37,791 nt of DNA from Oscillospiraceae bacterium (GTDB lineage: Bacteria > Bacillota > Clostridia > Oscillospirales > Ruminococcaceae): positions 1 to 37,791 of the forward strand of contig JAILIG010000091.1 in NCBI GenBank assembly GCA_024695445.1, read 5' to 3'. Every line of letters starts with the position of its first letter. Positions within the stretch are counted from its first letter, which is position 1. This document shows, piece by piece, positions 7,932 to 14,366 of this stretch. The notes beneath the pieces were generated by a model. It was given only the letters and a program-made list of their open reading frames with translations, had not been told where the DNA came from and did no database searches. A program made the translations under genes and the position numbers.

Positions 7932-8585
7932 ATGACCTACAAAGAGGAATTCATCAGATTCATGACCGAGTGCGGCGTTCTGACCTTCGGCGATTTCACG
8001 CTGAAATCCGGCAGAAAGGCCCCGTACTTCATCAATACCGGCAATTACAAAACCGGTGCGCAGCTCTGCCGTCTCGGCGAGTATTATGCACACTGCATCA
8101 CGGAGCACGGCCTCAAAGCCGATGTGCTGTTCGGACCGGCCTACAAGGGCATTCCGCTGGCGGCAGCCGCGGCCATCGCGCTGTATAAGGAGCACGGCGT
8201 GGAGGTCGGCTATGCCTATGACCGCAAGGAGGTCAAGGATCACGGCGAGGGCGGCATGATTGTCGGCTCGAAACTCGAAGCCGGCACCAGGGTTGTGCTG
8301 ATTGAGGATGTGATGACATCCGGCAAGGCACTCCGCGAGGTGTACCCGAAGCTCAAGTCCGTCGCCGATGTGGATATCACCGGCATGATTATCACGGTGG
8401 ACCGTCAGGAAAAGGGCCTCAACAGCGAAAAATCCGCTGTGCAGGAGGTCAAGGCGGAGTTCGGCGTCGATGTGTATTCGATTGTCACGGTCAGCGACAT
8501 CATCGCCGCGATTGAGAGCGGTGTGGTGGACGGCAAGGCGTATCTGCCGCAGATGCTTGCCTACCGTGAGCAGTACGGCGTGTAA
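7932..8585 (+). CDS. pyrE: Orotate phosphoribosyltransferase
   Basis: PyrE joins orotate and PRPP to give OMP in pyrimidine synthesis. The 217 residues match the family length. The PRPP-binding loop VVLIEDVMTSGKA is intact, and the N-terminus has the typical TLKSGRKAPYFIN stretch; the flexible catalytic loop (YDRKEVKDHGEGG) is also present. The start is ATG 7932 after GGAAAGGAAG. It is the last gene of the glnN operon, ending just before a strong bidirectional terminator. No PyrR-type attenuator is seen directly upstream, only 29 bases separating it from the preceding gene. Confidence 0.96.
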   Translation: MTYKEEFIRFMTECGVLTFGDFTLKSGRKAPYFINTGNYKTGAQLCRLGEYYAHCITEHGLKADVLFGPAYKGIPLAAAAAIALYKEHGVEVGYAYDRKEVKDHGEGGMIVGSKLEAGTRVVLIEDVMTSGKALREVYPKLKSVADVDITGMIITVDRQEKGLNSEKSAVQEVKAEFGVDVYSIVTVSDIIAAIESGVVDGKAYLPQMLAYREQYGV

Positions 8586-8609
8586 CGCACGCAGGATCCG
8601 ATACGGACA

Positions 8610-8646
8610 AAAGCCCCGAAGCATTCAGAGGATGCTTCGGGGCTTT
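8610..8646. terminator. Bidirectional terminator between pyrE and ylmH-like gene
   Basis: A perfect 15-bp stem (8610-8624 with 8632-8646) has a 7-base loop. It carries AAA/TTT at its base and a U-rich tail in the minus direction (TTTTGTCC). It separates two convergent genes. Confidence 0.9.
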
Positions 8647-8658
8647 GTGTGATTATGC

Positions 8659-9432
8659 TCAAGTCCCGGTCTGTTCTTCATAGCCGGTGCAGTGTGCCGT
8701 GCGGATGATGAGATTTCCTTTCCGCGTCGTACCGTCGGTGCCGCAGAACCGGAATTTCCCGTATCCGCGGACCGAAACGCTGTCATTCTCTTTGAGCTGG
8801 ACGCTGCTGTTTTCGGTACACCGCCCGTTCAGAAAGACTTTTTTTGCACGGAACAGCGTCAGGCAGTCACTCCGCGAGAGCTTGCAGACCTTTGCGATGA
8901 TGCCGTCGATGCGCAGAGAGGCGACCTGTAAGGTCTGCTCGGTATAGACCGCCCGCAGATGCTCCGGCGCGGCGGTGACGGGTTCGCAGCGGACCGTCGT
9001 ATGCCGCACGCGGCTGAGCTCGCGGCAGAGGTAGTCCGAGACAGATTCCGCACAGAACAGAAACGCCGTTTTCTCCGTGACGAGAATGTCGCCGATGACA
9101 TCGCGTTCGATTCCGAGGTGCATCACGGCGCCGAGCACATCGCGGTGGGTGAGGCTGTCCGCAAATTTCTCCTGAAGCGGGGAAATCCGGAGGCAGACGA
9201 TCGGAAACGGCACCTCATAGCCGAGCTGCTCTGCGTCGCCGAAGCGCAGCATCACGCGTCCGGCATCGGGAATGCCGCCCCAGACGGTCACGCCGCAGCG
9301 GGGCAGAGAAGCAGCCATTGCGTAGAAATCGGCAAGCTCGGCTTCGTTCAGAAAGGGCGAGAAGGTAAAGCTGCCGGTGCGCTCGGACTGTGCCGCCAGA
9401 TCACCGAGGCGGTGCCGGATGAAATCTTCCAT
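8659..9432 (-). CDS. S4-domain RNA-binding protein, YlmH-like
   Basis: A 257-residue protein with an N-terminal region typical of the YlmH family and a C-terminal S4 RNA-binding domain (about residues 180-245), seen as SLRIDGIIAKVCKLSRSDC and VFLNGRCTENSSVQLKENDSV in neighbouring stretches. YlmH relatives bind ribosomes or RNA and are often encoded near the division cluster (sepF, divIVA). Here the gene sits instead downstream of the ExbB/ExbD-like cassette. The start is ATG 9432 with GGAGAA 7 bases upstream. It is separated from the upstream gene by 60 bases containing a hairpin without a U-tract, so it may be partly co-transcribed with that cassette. Confidence 0.85.
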   Translation of the reverse strand: MEDFIRHRLGDLAAQSERTGSFTFSPFLNEAELADFYAMAASLPRCGVTVWGGIPDAGRVMLRFGDAEQLGYEVPFPIVCLRISPLQEKFADSLTHRDVLGAVMHLGIERDVIGDILVTEKTAFLFCAESVSDYLCRELSRVRHTTVRCEPVTAAPEHLRAVYTEQTLQVASLRIDGIIAKVCKLSRSDCLTLFRAKKVFLNGRCTENSSVQLKENDSVSVRGYGKFRFCGTDGTTRKGNLIIRTAHCTGYEEQTGT

Positions 9433-9454
9433 GGTGGTTCTCCGTAGACAGCAG

Positions 9455-9485
9455 CCCCTCTCTGTCTGTCAGCGGCAGAGAGGGG
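9455..9485 (-). other. Intercistronic hairpin upstream of the ylmH-like gene
   Basis: CCCCTCTCTG (9455-9464) and CAGAGAGGGG (9476-9485) form a perfect 10-bp stem with an 11-base loop. No U-run follows on either strand, so it is not a standard terminator. It could stabilise or partly attenuate the cassette transcript. Confidence 0.55.
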
Positions 9486-9492
9486 AGCGGGT

Positions 9493-9909
9493 TTATTCTG
9501 CTTTTGCCTCTTCAAAGGTGATGTTGTTGTCCTTCAGTTCCTTTGTGAGGTCGTCGTAGGCATTCTTTGCGGCATTGTCGTCGTGCAGCTTGACGCGGGT
9601 GTCCTTGTCGAGCTTTTTCAGTTCAGTGATGAGCGATTCCAGATCGGTGGTCTTGTTCTGGTAGAGGTAGCTGCTGCCGCTGACCGTGACATCCACCGAA
9701 GCGATCTGCTCCACGGTTGTTGCCGCAGTCGATTCCGGCGCCGAAGTCACCATGCTGCTTCCGGTGCTGCTGCCGCCGTTTCCGTCCCCCTTGCCGAAGC
9801 CGAGGCCCTTGAGCCAGCCGAGCTTGAATGCGAGGAACACGAGCAGCGCGAGAATCGCAAGAATGATAATAACAATCAGCTTGCCCTTGCCTTTTCTTTT
9901 CATTTGCAT
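9493..9909 (-). CDS. Single-pass membrane protein with an ExbD-like extracytoplasmic domain
   Basis: A 138-residue protein: a short basic N-terminus, one strongly hydrophobic segment (about residues 11-29), a Gly/Ser/Thr-rich linker (about 38-65) and a C-terminal domain (about 68-138). That domain has the beta-alpha pattern of the ExbD/TolR periplasmic domain: VDVTVSGSSYLYQ, a helix LESLITELKKL, the strand RVKLHDDNA, then a final helix. Unlike the protein encoded just upstream it has no Asp in its membrane segment, so it would not take part in proton passage itself. The start is ATG 9909 with AGGAG 9 bases upstream. It follows the ExbD-like gene by 20 bp. The ExbD-like reading is an inference from pattern. 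Confidence 0.7.
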   Translation of the reverse strand: MQMKRKGKGKLIVIIILAILALLVFLAFKLGWLKGLGFGKGDGNGGSSTGSSMVTSAPESTAATTVEQIASVDVTVSGSSYLYQNKTTDLESLITELKKLDKDTRVKLHDDNAAKNAYDDLTKELKDNNITFEEAKAE

Positions 9910-9929
9910 GATAGTCTACTCCTTCTGTT

Positions 9930-10529
9930 TTAGAATGGTGAAATATCCGTTTCCGAAATATACAGATGCGGATAATCTGCTTTCAGCGCCTTGAGCGCAT
10001 TCTGCACCGTCTGATAAGCGGCTCTGGAGCCGGGCTTTTCCCCCTCATAGAGGAATTCGCAGAGGACGGTGTCCTCTTTCTGATAGCGCATCTCCGAGAG
10101 AATGCTGCGGAGCTGCGCACTGCTGACGGATCCGGATTCCAGCATATGCGGCACACTGTCACCGCGCCGGACGCTGAGCATCCAGTCGGTGTTGTCGAGC
10201 TCCAGCCTCAGCTTGAGGTTCTGTCCGAGCCCGTAATACTGCAGTGCGGCGAGGTCGGCAGCGCGCTGTGCGTCGGCTTCGTTGAGCTGCCGGAGCGCTT
10301 CTTCTGCCTGTTCCTTCTGCGCCTGTGCATCGGCGAGCTGCGATTCTGCCTTGTTTTTCAGATCCTTTGCCTCATCCATGACGCTCTGTGCGGCCCGCTG
10401 ATCGGCCGCAGCACTTTCCTTCGCCTGATCGACATCCATGCGGGAGAACAGTACGAAGAAAAAGAGCAGCAGCATCGTGACATCGAGCAAAGTCGTGAAG
10501 TCCAGCAGAACCTCATGTCCGCGTCTCAT
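9930..10529 (-). CDS. ExbD/TolR/MotB-like membrane protein with coiled coil
   Basis: The N-terminus has one membrane helix with the ExbD/TolR signature: DFTTLLDVTMLLLFFFV, including Asp16 at the place of the proton-carrying Asp of ExbD. A long Ala/Gln/Glu/Lys-rich coiled coil follows (about residues 33-92), then a C-terminal domain of about 100 residues with beta-alpha elements (VLCEFLYEGEKPG, a helix, LYISETDI). The coiled coil between helix and domain is more like MotB or ZorB-type spacing than like ExbD of E. coli. The ATG at 10529 overlaps the preceding stop by 4 bases, so the two are translationally coupled and probably made as one complex in the cytoplasmic membrane. The substrate or driven partner is unknown. 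Confidence 0.82.
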   Translation of the reverse strand: MRRGHEVLLDFTTLLDVTMLLLFFFVLFSRMDVDQAKESAAADQRAAQSVMDEAKDLKNKAESQLADAQAQKEQAEEALRQLNEADAQRAADLAALQYYGLGQNLKLRLELDNTDWMLSVRRGDSVPHMLESGSVSSAQLRSILSEMRYQKEDTVLCEFLYEGEKPGSRAAYQTVQNALKALKADYPHLYISETDISPF

Positions 10530-11008
10530 AAATCCTCCTGCCGTGCGGCGCCCGGCCGTTCTCTGGCATCGAGAAATCTGCCTGATTTCGCAAGCATTTC
10601 CTCGGCGTCATGTGCGGCAAAGGCCGCGTGCAGCACCTTGAAAATGACGGCGAAGATGATGCCCCATGCAGTCGAGGTCAGTGCTTCAAAGAAATGCTGC
10701 TTGACGCCTTCCATTTCGCCGGTCAGATCGAGTCCGACCAGAGCCTTGACCGTTCCGAACATACCGAGCAGCGGAAAAATGGAGATACAGGTCGTGAACA
10801 GCGTGTAGAAGATGCTGAGGCGTCTGCGGGAGTTGATGAGTGCGTTGAGAGAGCGTTCAGAGGGCGATTCCGAAAACCAGTGCTGCACATCCCGTGCCTT
10901 GAGCCGGACAACAAAGAGCAGCACACCGGTCAGCAGTGCCCATCCGCCGATATACCAGTCTGCGGAAAAGAGATGCGGAAACATCTTTCCCCAGAATTCA
11001 GGCTTCAT
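10526..11008 (-). CDS. MotA/TolQ/ExbB-type proton channel protein
   Basis: A 160-residue protein with three hydrophobic segments (about residues 17-35, 65-92 and 108-130). The last two carry the family pattern: PLLGMFGTVKAL with Thr86 and EALTSTAWGII with Thr113, matching the pore-lining Thr148 and Thr181 of E. coli ExbB. It is shorter than ExbB (about 240), lacking most of the cytoplasmic part. In the family, five such subunits surround two ExbD-type helices and use the proton or sodium gradient to drive motion outside the membrane. The start is ATG 11008 with GAGGTGA 7 bases upstream. It is the first gene of the cassette and has a perfect promoter. Confidence 0.88.
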   Translation of the reverse strand: MKPEFWGKMFPHLFSADWYIGGWALLTGVLLFVVRLKARDVQHWFSESPSERSLNALINSRRRLSIFYTLFTTCISIFPLLGMFGTVKALVGLDLTGEMEGVKQHFFEALTSTAWGIIFAVIFKVLHAAFAAHDAEEMLAKSGRFLDARERPGAARQEDL

Positions 11009-11044
11009 GAAAAATCACCTCGTTCGACAGAATCCGTCATTGCT

Positions 11045-11073
11045 ATTATACTCCCAAACGCGTGTTATGTCAA
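11045..11073 (-). promoter_or_regulatory. Promoter of the ExbB/ExbD-like cassette
   Basis: On the minus strand TTGACA (11073-11068) and TATAAT (11050-11045) are spaced by 17 bp, a consensus vegetative promoter about 37 bases before the ExbB-like ATG. Confidence 0.9.
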
Positions 11074-11166
11074 GTCCGTGTTTGCTTTTTGTCCGGTATT
11101 TCCGCAGAAACGGTCACGGTGCTCCGTGCTGTCCGGTGCCGCCGGAACCAGGCTTCGGATCCGCGC

Positions 11167-11195
11167 TTGATTTCCGGCGGCACCTGTGTTATAAT
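11167..11195 (+). promoter_or_regulatory. Promoter of the EamA transporter
   Basis: TTGATT (11167-11172) and TATAAT (11190-11195) with 17-bp spacing, reading away from the ExbB-like promoter about 95 bp to the left. Confidence 0.8.
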
Positions 11196-11235
11196 GTAAG
11201 GCGGAAATACTGATGAAGAAAGGAGCGCGATTCCC

Positions 11236-12132
11236 TTGCACCAGACAGCGGCATCCGGCAGGAGCCGGGGCATCGTCCTGATTTTATGCTCGGCGTTCTG
11301 CTTTGCGCTGATGAATCTCTGTATCCGGCTGACGGGCGATGTTCCGACGCTGCAAAAATGCTTTTTCCGGAATTTCTTTGCACTGATGATTGCCGCATCT
11401 TCGCTCATCCGGACGAAAACACCGCTGAAAATCGGGAAGGGCAATCTGAAATACCTGCTGCTGCGCTCGGTTTCGGGCGGGCTCGGCATGGTCTGCAATT
11501 TCTATGCCGTCGATCACATGGCGATCTCGGACGCTTCGATGCTGAACAAGCTGTCGCCCTTCTTTGCAATCATCTTCTCGTATTTCCTGCTGCATGAGAA
11601 GGCGTCGCTGCCCGAATGGCTGGCAGTCGGTGCGGCATTTGCCGGCGCGATGCTTGTTGCCAAGCCCTCCTTCGGCATGGAGTTTCTGCCCGCACTTGCC
11701 GGCATCGCAGGCGGCTTCGGGGCGGGGCTTGCCTATGCCAATGTCCGCAGGCTCGGAATGCGCGGGGAAAACAGCATGATAATCGTGGCGTTTTTCTCTG
11801 CGTTCACTTCGCTGATGCTGCTGCCGAATCTGCTGTTCCGGTATGTGCCGATGACCGGCCGGCAGTGGATGTTCCTCATTCTGACGGGCATTGCGGCAGC
11901 GGGCGGACAGATCTTCATTACGAAGGCATATGCCTGCGCCCCTGCAAAAGAGATTTCGGTTTACGATTTTTCAATCGTGATTTTCGCGGCTTTGTTCGGA
12001 TATCTCTTCTTAAAGCAGCGCCCCGACTGGCTCAGCGTCGCCGGCTATGTCATCATCATCGGGACAGCCGTATTGAAATGGCGCTATGTGACGGCGGAGA
12101 GCCGCCGCAGTCAGCCGGAAGAAAACAGTTGA
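11236..12132 (+). CDS. EamA-family (DMT superfamily) transporter
   Basis: A 298-residue protein with about ten hydrophobic segments arranged as two EamA halves. The first runs from SAFCFALMNLCIRL, the second from GGFGAGLAYANVRRL. The motif around GQIFITKAYACAPA and the C-terminal ALFGYLFLKQRP are typical. Members export metabolites such as amino acids; the substrate cannot be told here. The start is TTG 11236, 10 bases after AGGAG; the ATG at 11213 is out of frame. It has its own promoter and terminator, so it is monocistronic. Confidence 0.9.
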   Translation: MHQTAASGRSRGIVLILCSAFCFALMNLCIRLTGDVPTLQKCFFRNFFALMIAASSLIRTKTPLKIGKGNLKYLLLRSVSGGLGMVCNFYAVDHMAISDASMLNKLSPFFAIIFSYFLLHEKASLPEWLAVGAAFAGAMLVAKPSFGMEFLPALAGIAGGFGAGLAYANVRRLGMRGENSMIIVAFFSAFTSLMLLPNLLFRYVPMTGRQWMFLILTGIAAAGGQIFITKAYACAPAKEISVYDFSIVIFAALFGYLFLKQRPDWLSVAGYVIIIGTAVLKWRYVTAESRRSQPEENS

Positions 12133-12135
12133 TGA

Positions 12136-12171
12136 GAGCTCCTTCGTCTGTTCCGGGCGGGGGAGCTTTTT
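12136..12171 (+). terminator. Terminator of the EamA gene
   Basis: AGCTCC (12137-12142) pairs with GGAGCT (12162-12167), extended by wobble and G-C pairs inward, followed by TTTTT (12167-12171). Confidence 0.8.
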
Positions 12172-12334
12172 CCGGCCTGAAAGCCGGATGCACTGACACT
12201 TTTTTGCGCAGCGCATTTTTCTGTGTGTTCAGATTTCGCTTGAATTGGTCAGTGATCCGGTGCATAACCGGTCAGGCGGTTGCCGAAAATTGTTGATAGA
12301 AACTGTGCAAAAAGCCGATTTTAAAGAAAGATAC
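12172..12334. other. Intergenic region with a long inverted repeat
   Basis: No gene is supported. 12184-12197 and 12248-12260 are complementary over 13 pairs with one bulged base (12190), enclosing about 50 bases that include the palindrome TGCGCAGCGCA. It lies after the EamA terminator and before the MATE promoter. Function unknown. Confidence 0.5.
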
Positions 12335-12363
12335 TTTACATTCGTGCCGGTTTGTGATATAAT
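12335..12363 (+). promoter_or_regulatory. Promoter of the MATE transporter
   Basis: TTTACA (12335-12340) and TATAAT (12358-12363) with 17-bp spacing. Confidence 0.75.
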
Positions 12364-12439
12364 TCGTACCATATTCGTTTATAATATTCGTCCGAAATTG
12401 ATGTTCATTTATTGCGATATGCAGAGGGTAATCCGATCT

Positions 12440-13804
12440 ATGAAAAAATCAGATATCCGCGCACAGTTCTTTAAGTACATCCTGTTCAACATCATCAGCT
12501 CACTCGGCATCTCCGTCTATATCCTGATCGACACATTTTTCATCGAGCGCGGTATGGGAACGGAGGGCATCGCGTCGCTGAATCTCTGCCTGCCGGTCTT
12601 CAACTTCATGAACGGCTTCGGGCTGATGCTCGGTCTGGGCGGCGGCGGCAAGTTCTCCATGCTGTACTGCCGCGTGGAGCGAAAGGAAACAGACAGAGTT
12701 TTCGTGAATTCCTTTTCGGCGGCGCTGGCAGTCTCGGCGTTCTTCCTGAGCATCGGGCTGTTTTTCAGCAAGCCGTTCACATCGTTTCTCGGCGCAGACA
12801 GCAGCATCTTTGAGATGTCGCACAGCTATCTGAAGACGGTTCTGCTTTTCTCGCCGGCATTCATTCTGAACAATCTGTTCGCGTGCTTCATCCGCAACGA
12901 TTCGGCGCCCGGTCTGGCAATGGCCGGCGTGCTCGGCGGAAGCTGCGCCAACATCATTCTGGACTATGTGTTCATCTTCCGGCTCGGCATGGGAATGCAG
13001 GGTGCGGCGCTGGCCACCTGTCTTTCCCCGATCATCAGTATGCTCATCATGAGTACGCATTTCATCTCCGGCTGGTCGGCCTTCCAGATGCGCGTGATGC
13101 GCCCCTCTTTTACGGCCATCCGTGAAATCGCCGGACTCGGCCTTCATGCGCTCGTGACAGAGGCATCCGGCGGCATTGTCGTCATGATCTTCAACGCGAT
13201 CATTTACCGGATGCTCGGCAATGCGGGTATCGCGGCATACGGTGTCATCACCAACTTCGCCATTGTGTTCCTCGCAGTCTATGCGGGACTGTCGGGCGGC
13301 GTTCAGCCGCTGATGTGCAGCTTCCACGGCAAAAAGGACAGCGAAGCGCTTCGGTATCTGCTGCGGCTTTCCGTCACGACCGCGATCGTGATGGGCGGCA
13401 TTTTCTATACGCTGCTCTGGTATCATACAACCGGCCTGGTCGGCATCTTCAACAGCAGCGGAAACGCCGGGATGCAGGAGATTGCCGAGCACGGTCTCCG
13501 GCTGTACTTCATTTTCCTGCCCTTTGCCGGCATCAATGCCGTCATGGCGGTGTTCTTCACCTCGAATGAAATGCCGGCTCCCTCGCATCTCATTTCGCTG
13601 CTGCGCGGCGCCGTGCTGGTCATCCCGATCGCACTGATCTGCTTCCGTCTGCGTTCGGTCAGCGGCATCTGGATGACGGTTCCGATTGCAGAAATGCTGA
13701 CGGTGCTGACCGCGGTGATGATATATGCACGCACCGTAAAGCCTGTCGATCTGTATGCGCTTCCGAAAAAGCGGATCAGACGCAGAGCTGTTCGCTATTA
13801 CTGA
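12440..13804 (+). CDS. MATE-family multidrug/metabolite efflux transporter
   Basis: 454 residues with about twelve membrane segments in two similar halves, the MATE arrangement. The N-terminus reads MKKSDIRAQFFKYILFNI, followed by the substrate-path segment YILIDTFFIERG and the Gly-rich stretch LMLGLGGGGKFSM. MATE proteins exchange Na+ or H+ for cationic drugs or metabolites. The ATG at 12440 gives the normal family length; the frame is open upstream to 12245, but that part overlaps the promoter and is not protein-like. The ribosome-binding site is weak (AGAGGG about 12 bases upstream). It has its own promoter and terminator. Confidence 0.9.
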   Translation: MKKSDIRAQFFKYILFNIISSLGISVYILIDTFFIERGMGTEGIASLNLCLPVFNFMNGFGLMLGLGGGGKFSMLYCRVERKETDRVFVNSFSAALAVSAFFLSIGLFFSKPFTSFLGADSSIFEMSHSYLKTVLLFSPAFILNNLFACFIRNDSAPGLAMAGVLGGSCANIILDYVFIFRLGMGMQGAALATCLSPIISMLIMSTHFISGWSAFQMRVMRPSFTAIREIAGLGLHALVTEASGGIVVMIFNAIIYRMLGNAGIAAYGVITNFAIVFLAVYAGLSGGVQPLMCSFHGKKDSEALRYLLRLSVTTAIVMGGIFYTLLWYHTTGLVGIFNSSGNAGMQEIAEHGLRLYFIFLPFAGINAVMAVFFTSNEMPAPSHLISLLRGAVLVIPIALICFRLRSVSGIWMTVPIAEMLTVLTAVMIYARTVKPVDLYALPKKRIRRRAVRYY

Positions 13805-13806
13805 AA

Positions 13807-13844
13807 AAAAGCGCTCCTTTCTGTCAAAAGAAAGGGGCGCTTTT
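13807..13844. terminator. Bidirectional terminator
   Basis: A 16-bp stem (13807-13822 with 13829-13844) has a 6-base loop, with A-run and T-run at the base. It serves the MATE gene and the convergent gene at 13851. Confidence 0.9.
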
Positions 13845-13850
13845 GCATAA

Positions 13851-14168
13851 TCAGCGATGCGTCAGTTCAATGAAGGTCAGGCCGGTGCTGGTCTTTCGGT
13901 AATAGCGGAGCAAAAAGCGGGCGATATCGCGCTCATACGGATCGGGACGGTTCACATTGCCGCTGACCGCAGCACCGATGACACCGCCGAGCACTGCGCC
14001 GACCGGTCCGCCGAGCAGCAGGCCCGGAACAGCACCCACAAGTCCGCCGCCGAGGGTATCCCCGACATTCTTCTCATAGAAATACTTTGCTTCGCCTTCG
14101 AGATGCAGCATGACCTCGTCACGGCGCACGGCTTCTGCAAGCTCTGCATAGGTTCTGACTGTGACCAT
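13851..14168 (-). CDS. Small glycine-zipper protein, unknown function
   Basis: 105 residues. Residues about 35-72 are a run of Gly, Ala, Val and Leu with GxxxG spacing (GDTLGGGLVGAVPG then GGPVGAVLGGVIGAA), a glycine zipper that may insert in or cross the membrane. The N-terminal part looks soluble and helical, and the C-terminus has a basic stretch (FLLRYYRKT). The start is ATG 14168 with GGGAGGA upstream. It is expressed alone from a consensus promoter. No family was recognised. Confidence 0.75.
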   Translation of the reverse strand: MVTVRTYAELAEAVRRDEVMLHLEGEAKYFYEKNVGDTLGGGLVGAVPGLLLGGPVGAVLGGVIGAAVSGNVNRPDPYERDIARFLLRYYRKTSTGLTFIELTHR

Positions 14169-14212
14169 AATGTGTTCCTCCCTTTTTTGCCGGTGCTTCC
14201 GGCTTTTGATAC

Positions 14213-14241
14213 ATTATACTGCAAAAAACGCCCCTTGTCAA
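14213..14241 (-). promoter_or_regulatory. Promoter of the glycine-zipper gene
   Basis: Minus strand TTGACA (14241-14236) and TATAAT (14218-14213), 17-bp spacing. A small hairpin (GCCGG/CCGGC) lies in the leader. Confidence 0.85.
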
Positions 14242-14289
14242 GCCCGCCGCCGCATCCTTGTGACGCGGCATCTCCGTCCGCGTTCCGGC

Positions 14290-14318
14290 TTGACAAATCC
14301 GGTGCGGTATGGTATGAT
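14290..14318 (+). promoter_or_regulatory. Promoter of the polytopic membrane protein gene
   Basis: TTGACA (14290-14295) and TATGAT (14313-14318), 17-bp spacing, back to back with the minus-strand promoter at 14213-14241. Confidence 0.8.
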
Positions 14319-14366
14319 AAATCTGTTCTGATGCCGGTTAAAACCGTGCTGGGAAAGGAGAACTGC

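Noticed and set aside
9493-11008. Zorya-type anti-phage system
   Set aside because: The ExbB-like protein lacks the long ZorA tail, and no ZorC, ZorD or ZorE gene is adjacent. Only the channel-type relationship is supported.
12245-12439. 65-residue N-terminal extension of the MATE transporter
   Set aside because: It overlaps the promoter and an AT-rich non-coding stretch; the family length fits ATG 12440.
13857-14366. Upstream extension of the polytopic membrane protein frame
   Set aside because: It crosses the opposite-strand glycine-zipper gene and two promoters; ATG 14367 has a good ribosome-binding site.
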